The notes under the pieces: model-generated | The model's input: only the letters and a program-made list of their open reading frames with translations | Database searches by the model: none | Told to the model about the DNA's origin: nothing | Assembly (NCBI GenBank): GCA_002345205.1 | Contig: DDVI01000121.1 | Location: 1 to 13,838 of the forward strand | Direction of reading: 5' to 3' | Length of the DNA stretch: 13,838 nt | Origin: Bdellovibrionaceae bacterium UBA2316 | GTDB taxonomy: Bacteria > Bdellovibrionota > Bdellovibrionia > Bdellovibrionales > Bdellovibrionaceae | Part shown: positions 1 through 6,662 of the stretch, in pieces | How positions within the stretch are numbered: the stretch's first letter is position 1 | Layout: each line of letters starts with the position of its first letter | Translations under genes and position numbers: made by a program

Positions 1-70
1 CTATGCTGCGGCCTGATTAATATCCTACGTGATGATTTGGGATCGATTTAACTTAAACTTGAATTTGAAT

Positions 71-97
71 ACGGTCGACATTCGCGCCGACCGTTTT
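71..97 (+). terminator. Possible Rho-independent terminator of a gene left of the window
   Basis: Seven-base arms ACGGTCG (71-77) and CGACCGT (88-94) enclose a 10-base loop, and the right arm runs into TTTT (94-97). The polarity fits plus-strand transcription arriving from outside the window; the minus-strand reading has no T run. Three plus-strand frames stop within bases 1-51, so the tail of an upstream gene may lie here, but it is too short to identify. The T run is short, so this is only moderately supported. Confidence 0.4.
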
Positions 98-144
98 GAC
101 CTTAAAGATGGATATAACGCATTTTTGGATTTGTACTGGCGTTA

Positions 145-1350
145 TTAGTCTACTGGACACGAGTAAGAACTTACTGAAACTCGCGTTCCTGTTGGCAACT
201 TCTTATTGAATTTAATTACATTACCTACTAATTCGTGTTGGATAGATGAATCAGAAGTAGAAACTGTAATATTCAAACCTTCGGGATTCGAACATTTGAT
301 GGCGTAACTATCTACGATTGGTCCAACCACATTATCGAAAATCTCTGTTAATTGGCCAGCATAATCGTTCAAACAGATATCACCTAGAACCATCTTAACT
401 GGTGATAAGCCTTTTTGCGAACGTTCAGCATTCATGATCGATAGCGCTTCTTTTCTAGCATTGTTGTATTCAGTTCCATAAGAACCGCTCACGATACCTG
501 ACATCTGTTGGTTCTGAATTGGTAAGCAATAGGCATCCGCAGTGATAATTGGGTGGATTCCGAAATTTTTGCTTGGGTATGTAGAACGAATCACGGCTGC
601 TAAATTTTTTCCTTTGTCCATTTCTTCTAAAGCGTACTGGCCACCTTGTAGATACAATTGGCTGCGTTCGTCTTCATCGGATAAAAAGATAATATGGAAG
701 TCGGCATCGTCACGTAAGAAACCATCTGGGTTATTTTTAGTAACTAAATGAGCTGCGTAAATTCCGCGTTCGTCACCAGATGGACAGTTGTTGTAGTACT
801 CCGTAGAGTAGTTACCATCATTCACAGACTTACCACCGTTTGTCCAATTTCTAATGAATGTTTCACATGTTAGCGTTTCTTTTCTTTCGATCGCCGTTTT
901 AAAGATCGCCGTTTTAGTTGCGATATCGCCGTCTTCTTTAGATAAGTATTTTTTGCCTGTTGAAAGCGCGATTAATTTACCGTCTTGAAGGGCACCATTA
1001 CCGTTAATGGCACGTGCTGCATTTTGAGAACTAGAAATATCCGTTGTCGTGAATGCAATTCGGTAGTTAACACCTTTGTTTTCCAAATTTTGGATAAATT
1101 GGTTGAAACGCGCTGACATACGATTTTGTTCGAATGACATAGACGCGGAGTTATCATTAACGATTAGAACGTCAACTTTACCACCATCGACCGTGTAGTC
1201 CTGTGCTGGATAAACGGCTTTACCATTTTGAATGATACATGATCCATCCTTCTGACAATCATAGTTCTGCGAGAACTTAACGCCAGAACATGCTCCTAAG
1301 AAGTAGGACATCATCGCAAATAAAATTAGTGGTTTAAATGAAAAGCGCAT
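145..1350 (-). CDS. VWA-domain lipoprotein
   Basis: Predicted 401-residue lipoprotein of unknown specific role. The N-terminus has a basic start, a hydrophobic stretch and the lipobox LGAC (residues 18-21), so Cys21 should be lipidated; Ser at +2 would favour outer-membrane sorting under the enterobacterial rule. Residues about 58-230 look like a von Willebrand factor A domain: strand VDVLIV is followed by DNSAS (66-70), matching the DxSxS metal-binding (MIDAS) motif, and a later strand IIFLSDEDE (220-228) carries acidic residues. Eight further cysteines (32, 38, 162, 189, 275, 326, 353, 398) suggest disulfides in the periplasm or outside. The ATG at 1350 was chosen over an upstream in-frame ATG at 1413 because it has AGGAG five bases upstream and starts a textbook lipoprotein signal. 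It lies 142 bases downstream of the helicase gene on the same strand, so co-transcription is uncertain. VWA domains usually bind proteins, so a surface interaction role is inferred. Confidence 0.85.
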   Translation of the reverse strand: MRFSFKPLILFAMMSYFLGACSGVKFSQNYDCQKDGSCIIQNGKAVYPAQDYTVDGGKVDVLIVNDNSASMSFEQNRMSARFNQFIQNLENKGVNYRIAFTTTDISSSQNAARAINGNGALQDGKLIALSTGKKYLSKEDGDIATKTAIFKTAIERKETLTCETFIRNWTNGGKSVNDGNYSTEYYNNCPSGDERGIYAAHLVTKNNPDGFLRDDADFHIIFLSDEDERSQLYLQGGQYALEEMDKGKNLAAVIRSTYPSKNFGIHPIITADAYCLPIQNQQMSGIVSGSYGTEYNNARKEALSIMNAERSQKGLSPVKMVLGDICLNDYAGQLTEIFDNVVGPIVDSYAIKCSNPEGLNITVSTSDSSIQHELVGNVIKFNKKLPTGTRVSVSSYSCPVD

Positions 1351-1355
1351 TTTAT

Positions 1356-1360
1356 CTCCT
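1356..1360 (-). promoter_or_regulatory. Ribosome binding site fixing the lipoprotein start
   Basis: AGGAG read on the minus strand, five bases before the ATG at 1350. It supports this start rather than the 21-codon longer reading from 1413, which has no comparable site. Confidence 0.7.
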
Positions 1361-1492
1361 ACTTTGAGGAAATCCAAAACCCCGGCCAAGAAAAAGGCAC
1401 ACGTAGGACGCATTAATTTGACTTCATCTTGAAGGAGACAATTTGAGTTCTGTGAGTGTCTAGACTTTATACAGTCTCAAAATGAGATCGCG

Positions 1493-2890
1493 CTATCCAA
1501 TCAGCTTAATTGGAAACTTCCTGCCTTTGATTTTTGATTCGCGCAGTTTCTTCAGCACCGATGGTGCTTGGTTCGCGTTAACGGCTACGAACGAATGATG
1601 ATCTTTAACTTCAATCTTTCCTACATCCGCGGCTTTTAGGCCGATTAAGGGATTCGTCAGGGCCCCTAGGATATCGCCAGGTCTTAATTTATCTTTCCGG
1701 CCCGCACCGATTGAAATCGTTTGCATGGCGGCTACACTGTGGCTGGAGGCTATGTTATATTGATGTTTGAAGCCAAGCTTAGGCTTTTGAAATTTACCTT
1801 TCGTCGCCTGTTCCAGTTCCAAAATTTTCAGTGTCTCATTTGGCTTTGCCAGCAACACGGTAATCCCCGACTTCCCAGCCCGTCCCGTACGACCAATGCG
1901 ATGAACATACGTTTCCGTTTGTTGTGGAAAATCAAAATTCACAACGAGTTCCAAATTTTCGATATCAAGTCCGCGGGCAGCCACGTCGGTCGCAATTAAA
2001 ATACGATACGAACCGTTGCGGAAAAGTGAAACGACGCGATCACGATCCCTTTGCTCTAGATCACCGTGAAGCGCACCACACGGCACACCCTGTTCTGTAA
2101 ATTTGGCAACGATGTCGTTTACAGTCGCTTTTTGATTACAGAATACAAGAGTTGAGTCCGTCGGATGCTGCTGAAGGACACGCATTAGCATTCCGACTTT
2201 GTCGTCGCTGTCTTCGTACTCATATAAGATTTGATCAATTGTAATGGCGCCATCGCCAGTGCCTTCAATTTGGATTTCGACAGGTTTTTTTTGATATTTG
2301 CGACTAATTGATTTTAGCGTTTCGGGAAACGTCGCTGAAAACAAAGCGGTTTGCCTGACCTGCGGAAGCATTCTAACAACATTGAGCAACTCGTCTTCGA
2401 AACCCATTTCTAACATTTTATCGGCTTCATCTAATACAAATGTTTTTACATCCTGCAAATCTAAAACTCTGCGATCAATCAAGTCTATAACGCGGCCAGG
2501 AGTTCCCACTACGATTTGCGGCCCACTTTGCATTGAGATAATTTGCTCGCGTGCGGGCACCCCACCATAAACAGCGACAACCTGAAGATCATTTAAACGA
2601 CGTCCAAATTTTCTGGCTTCTTTGCTAACTTGCACACTCAGTTCACGAGTCGGGCATAAAATGAGCGCTTGGACCGTTCTTTGTTTTAGCACCAGGTTTT
2701 GCAAAATAGGCAATATGAACGCCGCTGTTTTACCGCTACCCGTTTTAGAACGCCCCACGAAATCTTTTCCCTCAAGAAGCAACGGAATGCTCTGAGCTTG
2801 AATCGGAGTCATTTGGGTAAAACCAAGCTCTTGCACAACGGACAAAATCTCGCTAGAAAGTGATAAGGATGAAAATGAATTGGTTTCCAA
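1493..2890 (-). CDS. dbpA: DEAD-box ATP-dependent RNA helicase DbpA
   Basis: Cytoplasmic RNA helicase of 465 residues, close to the usual length of DbpA (about 457 in E. coli). All core motifs are visible: Q motif region FTQMTPIQ (24-31), Walker A SKTGSGKT (48-55), motif Ia PTREL (80-84), TPGR (130-133), DEAD (154-157), SAT (185-187), VFC of motif IV (249-251), ATDVAARGLDI (300-310) and HRIGRTGR (330-337). Residues about 390-465 form a C-terminal domain like the RRM-type RNA-binding domain of DbpA, which in E. coli and B. subtilis directs the enzyme to hairpin 92 of 23S rRNA during assembly of the large ribosomal subunit. That specificity is family knowledge; the sequence shows only the domain. 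The start is a TTG with AGGAG six bases upstream; no nearby ATG would keep the Q motif region intact. It diverges from an ABC-F gene 65 bases away, another ribosome-associated protein. Confidence 0.95.
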   Translation of the reverse strand: METNSFSSLSLSSEILSVVQELGFTQMTPIQAQSIPLLLEGKDFVGRSKTGSGKTAAFILPILQNLVLKQRTVQALILCPTRELSVQVSKEARKFGRRLNDLQVVAVYGGVPAREQIISMQSGPQIVVGTPGRVIDLIDRRVLDLQDVKTFVLDEADKMLEMGFEDELLNVVRMLPQVRQTALFSATFPETLKSISRKYQKKPVEIQIEGTGDGAITIDQILYEYEDSDDKVGMLMRVLQQHPTDSTLVFCNQKATVNDIVAKFTEQGVPCGALHGDLEQRDRDRVVSLFRNGSYRILIATDVAARGLDIENLELVVNFDFPQQTETYVHRIGRTGRAGKSGITVLLAKPNETLKILELEQATKGKFQKPKLGFKHQYNIASSHSVAAMQTISIGAGRKDKLRPGDILGALTNPLIGLKAADVGKIEVKDHHSFVAVNANQAPSVLKKLRESKIKGRKFPIKLIG

Positions 2891-2895
2891 GAAAG

Positions 2896-2909
2896 ACTCC
2901 TAAGCTTAG
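2896..2909 (-). promoter_or_regulatory. dbpA ribosome binding site within a 10-base palindrome
   Basis: On the minus strand AGGAGT (2896-2901) lies six bases before the TTG start and decides it. The perfect palindrome CTAAGCTTAG (2900-2909) overlaps the left end of this site. A stem here could mask the site, but ten bases is short and chance is possible. Confidence 0.5.
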
Positions 2910-2955
2910 AGTTTTTACCAATTAGCATACCTTATGGGAAGATGAAATAGGTTAT

Positions 2956-4800
2956 ATGAATTTACTACAACTCTACGCCGGTTCTAAGCAATACGGTCCA
3001 AAAATACTATTTCAAGACGCCCGTTTTTCTATAAACGAGGGCGATCACGTTGGCGTCATTGGGCCTAATGGCGCAGGGAAAACGACTCTTTTCAAAATCC
3101 TTGCTGGTCTTGAAACATTGGACTCTGGCGAACTTATCAAGTCGAACAAACTCGTAATTGGATATTTAGAACAAGAAGCCAAGGAACCCGGCGATCTTTC
3201 CGCAGAAGATTATTTAGCTCAATCCTGTATAACTCCGGTCTGGGAACTCAAAGCTCTCGGGTTGGATTTAGGTCTTTCTGAACATCACTTCAAGTCTACA
3301 TTTCAACAACTCAGCGGTGGTTACCGTATGCGTATGAAGTTACTTCAACTGATCGGTCGTCAACCCAATCTGATGCTACTTGACGAGCCGACTAACTTTT
3401 TAGATTTAGAAAGCATTTTGACTCTAGAAAAATTTCTTCAGGGTTACAAAAGCGCGTTCTTACTGATTTCCCACGATCGCGAATTTTTAAAGCGCACGAC
3501 TGAACATACCTTAGAAATCGAATCCCCAGATATTACAAAATTTCCGGGACATATTGATGACTACTTCGAACAAAAGGCGCAGCTGCGAACCATTCTAGAA
3601 GCGCAGGCGGCTAACCAAGAAAATAAAAGGAAAAGTATTCAAGACTTTATTGATCGTTTCGGCGCAAAAGCCACCAAGGCACGTCAAGCACAGAGCCGCA
3701 TGAAGATGCTTGAAAAAATGGAAAAAATCGAAGTTAAAGATTTACCGGTTAAAGCTAAAATTAGAATTCCTCCACCGATTCACACGGGCAAAGAAACGTT
3801 GCAAATGACGAACGCTAATCTGGGTTACGGAGACAAAACAATTGTAAGCCAATGCCACATCCGATTAGAACGAGGCGACCACTTGGGAGTTGTGGGATTT
3901 AATGGTGTTGGTAAATCAACGTTGCTAAAATCGCTAGCGGGACGCTTACCCATCCTGAGCGGTGAAATGAAGCTAGGCTATCAAGTGAGTTTATCTTATT
4001 ATGCTCAGCACGTAAGTGAAGATTTAAATCCCGATGATACAGTTTTAGAAAGTCTACAACGAATGGCTCATCCTGATGTGATGGCGCAAGACATTTTGAA
4101 TCTGGCAGGATCGCTTTTGTTTTCTGGCGAAAGCATTTATAAAAAAATTCGCGTCCTATCCGGAGGCGAAAAATCACGTGTTGCCATAGGCCAAATTTTA
4201 TTAAAACGTAGTCCATTATTATTACTAGATGAGCCAACGAACCATTTGGATTTCGATACAGTAGAGGCCCTAACAGAAGCTCTTCGTGAATATCCCGGCT
4301 CACTGGTCGTTGTTAGCCATGACCGCAGCTTTATAGGGCGCATAGCAACCAAGATACTAGAGATCCGCGATGGTAAAGCCGAAGTCTATCCGGGCACGTA
4401 CGATGATTATTTATGGAGCCTTGAAAAGGGCGCTCTTCGCGAGCGATACAAAGAAACTGTCGCCGCGACTCAATATGGAGTATCTTCAAACTCGGCCCCA
4501 AAGAAAGAAGTCGCGACCTCGACGGCTCCAATTAAAAAAGGCACTAAGCAACTTAATGCCGAGAAAAAAGAGCTTCAACGAAAACTACTTAAATCGGAAG
4601 AAATCCTTCACATCAAAACTAAACGAATGGATGAACTTAATTTTGAAATTTTATCAGTTAAAGGGCCACGCGTAACCGAAATTTCAAAAGAACTCAGCGA
4701 ATGCAGTGAAGAGATTCAACGTCTAGAAGAAACTATTTTAGGCTTCATGGAAGGCATTGAGCTTATTGATAGCCAACTTCCAAAAAATGATCCAGCCTAG
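2956..4800 (+). CDS. ABC-F family ATPase (translation factor type)
   Basis: Soluble 614-residue protein with two ABC ATPase domains and no membrane segments, the layout of ABC-F proteins that act on ribosomes. Domain 1: Walker A GPNGAGKTT (36-44), signature LSGGYRMRM (119-127), Walker B LMLLDEP (139-145), switch His in SHDREF (172-177). Linker: a charged helical arm about 205-260 containing RFGAKATKARQAQSR, as in the ABC-F interdomain linker that reaches into the ribosomal E site. Domain 2: Walker A GFNGVGKST (314-322), signature LSGGEKSR (401-408), Walker B LLLLDEP (421-427), SHDRSF (454-459). Residues about 530-605 are a Lys/Glu-rich predicted coiled coil, as in the C-terminal extension of Uup and YheS-like members. 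Both ATP sites look intact. The ATG at 2956 has only a weak AGG upstream. Uup, YheS or an Ettan-like energy-sensing subtype cannot be separated by eye; an antibiotic-resistance role is less likely without context. Confidence 0.94.
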   Translation: MNLLQLYAGSKQYGPKILFQDARFSINEGDHVGVIGPNGAGKTTLFKILAGLETLDSGELIKSNKLVIGYLEQEAKEPGDLSAEDYLAQSCITPVWELKALGLDLGLSEHHFKSTFQQLSGGYRMRMKLLQLIGRQPNLMLLDEPTNFLDLESILTLEKFLQGYKSAFLLISHDREFLKRTTEHTLEIESPDITKFPGHIDDYFEQKAQLRTILEAQAANQENKRKSIQDFIDRFGAKATKARQAQSRMKMLEKMEKIEVKDLPVKAKIRIPPPIHTGKETLQMTNANLGYGDKTIVSQCHIRLERGDHLGVVGFNGVGKSTLLKSLAGRLPILSGEMKLGYQVSLSYYAQHVSEDLNPDDTVLESLQRMAHPDVMAQDILNLAGSLLFSGESIYKKIRVLSGGEKSRVAIGQILLKRSPLLLLDEPTNHLDFDTVEALTEALREYPGSLVVVSHDRSFIGRIATKILEIRDGKAEVYPGTYDDYLWSLEKGALRERYKETVAATQYGVSSNSAPKKEVATSTAPIKKGTKQLNAEKKELQRKLLKSEEILHIKTKRMDELNFEILSVKGPRVTEISKELSECSEEIQRLEETILGFMEGIELIDSQLPKNDPA

Positions 4801-4842
4801 ACTTAGGTAACGAGTAACCACTTTTTAACTCAAGATCCATTA

Positions 4843-4848
4843 TATAAT
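4843..4848 (+). promoter_or_regulatory. Probable -10 element of the pilin-like operon
   Basis: A perfect TATAAT lies 44 bases before the ATG at 4893, in a very AT-rich stretch. At 15-17 bases further upstream the best -35 match is only a T-rich TTTTTA (4822-4827). This fits a sigma70-type promoter with a weak -35, or an activator-dependent one. It would give a leader of roughly 35-40 bases. Confidence 0.5.
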
Positions 4849-4892
4849 CCTATATTATTACTAATAAGAATTTGGATAAAGAATTAAAGTAC

Positions 4893-5522
4893 ATGAATAA
4901 AAGTGGAAGTATTATACTCGGTTTCGCATTCACTATCATGATCGCAACATCGATCATGTTCTACTTTAAAGAAACTGAACTACAAAATCAGATGAATATT
5001 ATCAAGCGAGAATCTTTGATTATTAATCTAGATATGGCTCGCTATGCGATATTGAAAGCATTTGAAGACCCCCGTGTCGTCACTCAGACGTTTCACGCGG
5101 CGGCAAATCAAACGGGCACCGTAGGACTTCTTGCCTGTTTAACCGATCCCAACACACCCTGTGAAAATGTTGAAAAAGACTTAACCGTTATTGGTCAGAT
5201 TCCAGGAAAATTTATTAGCAATCCGAACGCGCTATCTAATGGACGATTTTTTGGTTTTTCGTTTAAAGCCTCATCGTGCACTTTACCAGAATGCGCGACC
5301 ATGATTAATCAAGACTTTTTATGTGATACCTACGAAACCAATGCAACCGCGGATGACTGTGTTTATCGATTGAGAACAACATGGAAACCCCTATGCCCTT
5401 CTTTTGGCCCTTGCTTAAAACCCAAAATAGTATGGATGGTTCGTTTAGAAACAAATGCGGCTAGCCGACTCCGAATCGGTCAAATTAACCCAAGTAGATA
5501 CTATGTTGAAAAAATGTTTTAA
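4893..5522 (+). CDS. Pilin-like protein, PilX/GspK-like N-terminus, no Glu5
   Basis: Predicted minor pilin or pseudopilin of 209 residues. A short leader MNKSG precedes a hydrophobic helix starting SIILGFAF (residues 6-25), consistent with prepilin peptidase cleavage after Gly5. The mature position 5 is Gly rather than the conserved Glu, as seen in GspK and in many PilX-like minor pilins, which sit at or near the filament tip. The soluble part contains cysteines 82, 90, 129, 134, 144, 156, 168 and 174. Residues 144-177 match C-x11-C-x7-W-x3-C-x5-C-x2-P, shared with the two neighbouring pilin-like proteins, and the protein ends about 30 residues later. The ATG at 4893 was preferred; an in-frame TTG at 4872 would add MDKELKY before the leader, and neither has a strong ribosome binding site. 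The end overlaps the next gene by 20 bases, so the two are translationally linked. The helix could simply be a membrane anchor, but the shared core argues for a pilin. Confidence 0.75.
   Translation: MNKSGSIILGFAFTIMIATSIMFYFKETELQNQMNIIKRESLIINLDMARYAILKAFEDPRVVTQTFHAAANQTGTVGLLACLTDPNTPCENVEKDLTVIGQIPGKFISNPNALSNGRFFGFSFKASSCTLPECATMINQDFLCDTYETNATADDCVYRLRTTWKPLCPSFGPCLKPKIVWMVRLETNAASRLRIGQINPSRYYVEKMF
5322..5423 (+). other. Shared Cys/Trp motif, copy in first pilin-like protein
   Basis: Residues 144-177 of the 209-residue protein: C-x11-C-x7-W-x3-C-x5-C-x2-P. Cysteines are 144, 156, 168 and 174; Trp164 and Pro177 are the other fixed positions. Confidence 0.8.
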
Positions 5523-6660
5523 GTCTTCTAAATCGGGTTTTACGTTGATCGAAGCCCTTATCGCGGTCAATCTGATTGGTATTTCGATTTATTTTGGGTC
5601 TTCAGCAATCAACCAATTAACCAAGATTAAAGCCAATTCACAATTGTATACAAATGTGAATCTAGCCAAAAGAAATTTGATTAGCATCCTTCAAAATAAC
5701 ACGGCTTGGATCAATACAATTAATGCTAACGGTACGGAATTCGATTGCTTAAAAAATATAACAGGCTCGTTAGCCGATGGCGGTTGCGAACTGAAAAGTG
5801 CCGCCGCTGGATATCCATTTATAATTTATAACGATTCAAATGGTATTTTTTACGACCCTTTGAATTCTTCAACTGCGGGCTTTGATAACAAAGGCGATGT
5901 TTGCAACACCTTCGATGGAGTCAACGGCAATCCCGCATGCCCCTATCGAGCGACTGTTCGCTGGCGACCGATCTGTGATTTTTCTCCCGGAGTAAAATGC
6001 TTTCAACCTGCGATTGAAATTTTTGGCGAAATAGCAATTAAAAAAAATACGAGTGCGTTTGCCATTCAGAAAACAAGCTATGCCTATCAAATTATTCGGC
6101 CTTACGTGAATTGTCCTGCTCAAGCTATAAACTTTCAAACTACTTCGGCACAATGGGCGGAAAATCCAGCGGCGTCTTCAGGAACAATAAATGGAGCTTA
6201 CCTTACGACAACTGATGCCGCAACTCCTCCAAATATGTATTTCGAATATCAAACCCAAGTTTTTTCCTGCGACGATCATACGTTAAATTTTAAAAATCGA
6301 ATTAATATTTCCGGCGGGGCTTCCGCTACGGACCCTGAAAATACTAGCACCGTGTGCTTAACCGACCCTAACCAATCCAATTTGTGCCTCTACGAATGGC
6401 GCCAAGCCCAAACTTCTTGGTCTTTGTGGCAAAGAAATCTTACCACAAATGCAATGGAGCTAGTTTATACTAAACCGGTCGGAACTAAACCTGCAAATAC
6501 AGACACAACAGTTTATTCATTTACTTCAAAGAAGGGCCAAATACAGTTTTATGTCGACTCCGAACTGTATTACATTTTTAGTAACCCGTGGCTAAGAAAC
6601 TATTCTTACAAGATAAGGCCCGCTCCAACAAATTATTCTTTTGGAATCGAGCCCTATTAA
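5503..6660 (+). CDS. Type IV pilin-like minor pilin with long C-terminal extension
   Basis: Protein of 385 residues with a classical class III signal: a basic leader, KSG (10-12), then FTLIEALIAVNLIG (13-26). Cleavage is expected after Gly12, leaving Phe at +1 for N-methylation and Glu17 at the +5 position needed for assembly. Substrates of this kind are inserted in the inner membrane, processed by prepilin peptidase and assembled by a type IV pilus or type II secretion machine; no such machine gene lies in the window. Residues 82-169 hold the core shared with its neighbours (Cys82, 95, 134, 146, 158, 166; Trp154; Pro169). Residues about 185-385 are an unrecognised extension with four cysteines (204, 256, 285, 295) and many Trp and Tyr, possibly beta-rich. 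The ATG at 5503 was chosen over an in-frame ATG at 5455 because it leaves a normal 12-residue leader; it overlaps the previous gene by 20 bases. The length resembles PilW/GspJ-type minor pilins. Confidence 0.85.
   Translation: MLKKCFKSSKSGFTLIEALIAVNLIGISIYFGSSAINQLTKIKANSQLYTNVNLAKRNLISILQNNTAWINTINANGTEFDCLKNITGSLADGGCELKSAAAGYPFIIYNDSNGIFYDPLNSSTAGFDNKGDVCNTFDGVNGNPACPYRATVRWRPICDFSPGVKCFQPAIEIFGEIAIKKNTSAFAIQKTSYAYQIIRPYVNCPAQAINFQTTSAQWAENPAASSGTINGAYLTTTDAATPPNMYFEYQTQVFSCDDHTLNFKNRINISGGASATDPENTSTVCLTDPNQSNLCLYEWRQAQTSWSLWQRNLTTNAMELVYTKPVGTKPANTDTTVYSFTSKKGQIQFYVDSELYYIFSNPWLRNYSYKIRPAPTNYSFGIEPY
5902..6009 (+). other. Shared Cys/Trp motif, copy in second pilin-like protein
   Basis: Residues 134-169 of the 385-residue protein: C-x11-C-x7-W-x3-C-x7-C-x2-P. 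Cysteines are 134, 146, 158 and 166, with Trp154 and Pro169. The third gap is two residues longer than in the other two copies. Confidence 0.8.
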
Positions 6661-6662
6661 TG

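Noticed and set aside
1..51. C-terminal tail of a plus-strand gene at the left edge
   Set aside because: All three frames stop early and at most 16 codons are visible, so neither frame nor product can be chosen.
1351..1413. N-terminal extension of the VWA lipoprotein from ATG 1413
   Set aside because: It would place 21 residues before a textbook lipoprotein signal peptide, and only the inner ATG has a good ribosome binding site.
1455..1490. Terminator or promoter between dbpA and the lipoprotein gene
   Set aside because: Five-base inverted repeats (TCTCA/TGAGA and AGACT/AGTCT) occur, but without a T run, and TATAAA there has no -35 partner at proper spacing.
3899..4303. Open frame of 134 codons on the minus strand inside the ABC-F gene
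   Set aside because: It is antisense to conserved ATPase motifs, has no recognisable domain and looks like a shadow frame.
4801..4830. Terminator directly after the ABC-F gene
   Set aside because: GTAAC occurs twice as a direct, not inverted, repeat before a T run; only three or four base pairs can form.
5455..5502. Earlier ATG start for the second pilin-like gene
   Set aside because: It gives a 28-residue leader before FTLIE; the ATG at 5503 gives a normal 12-residue one.
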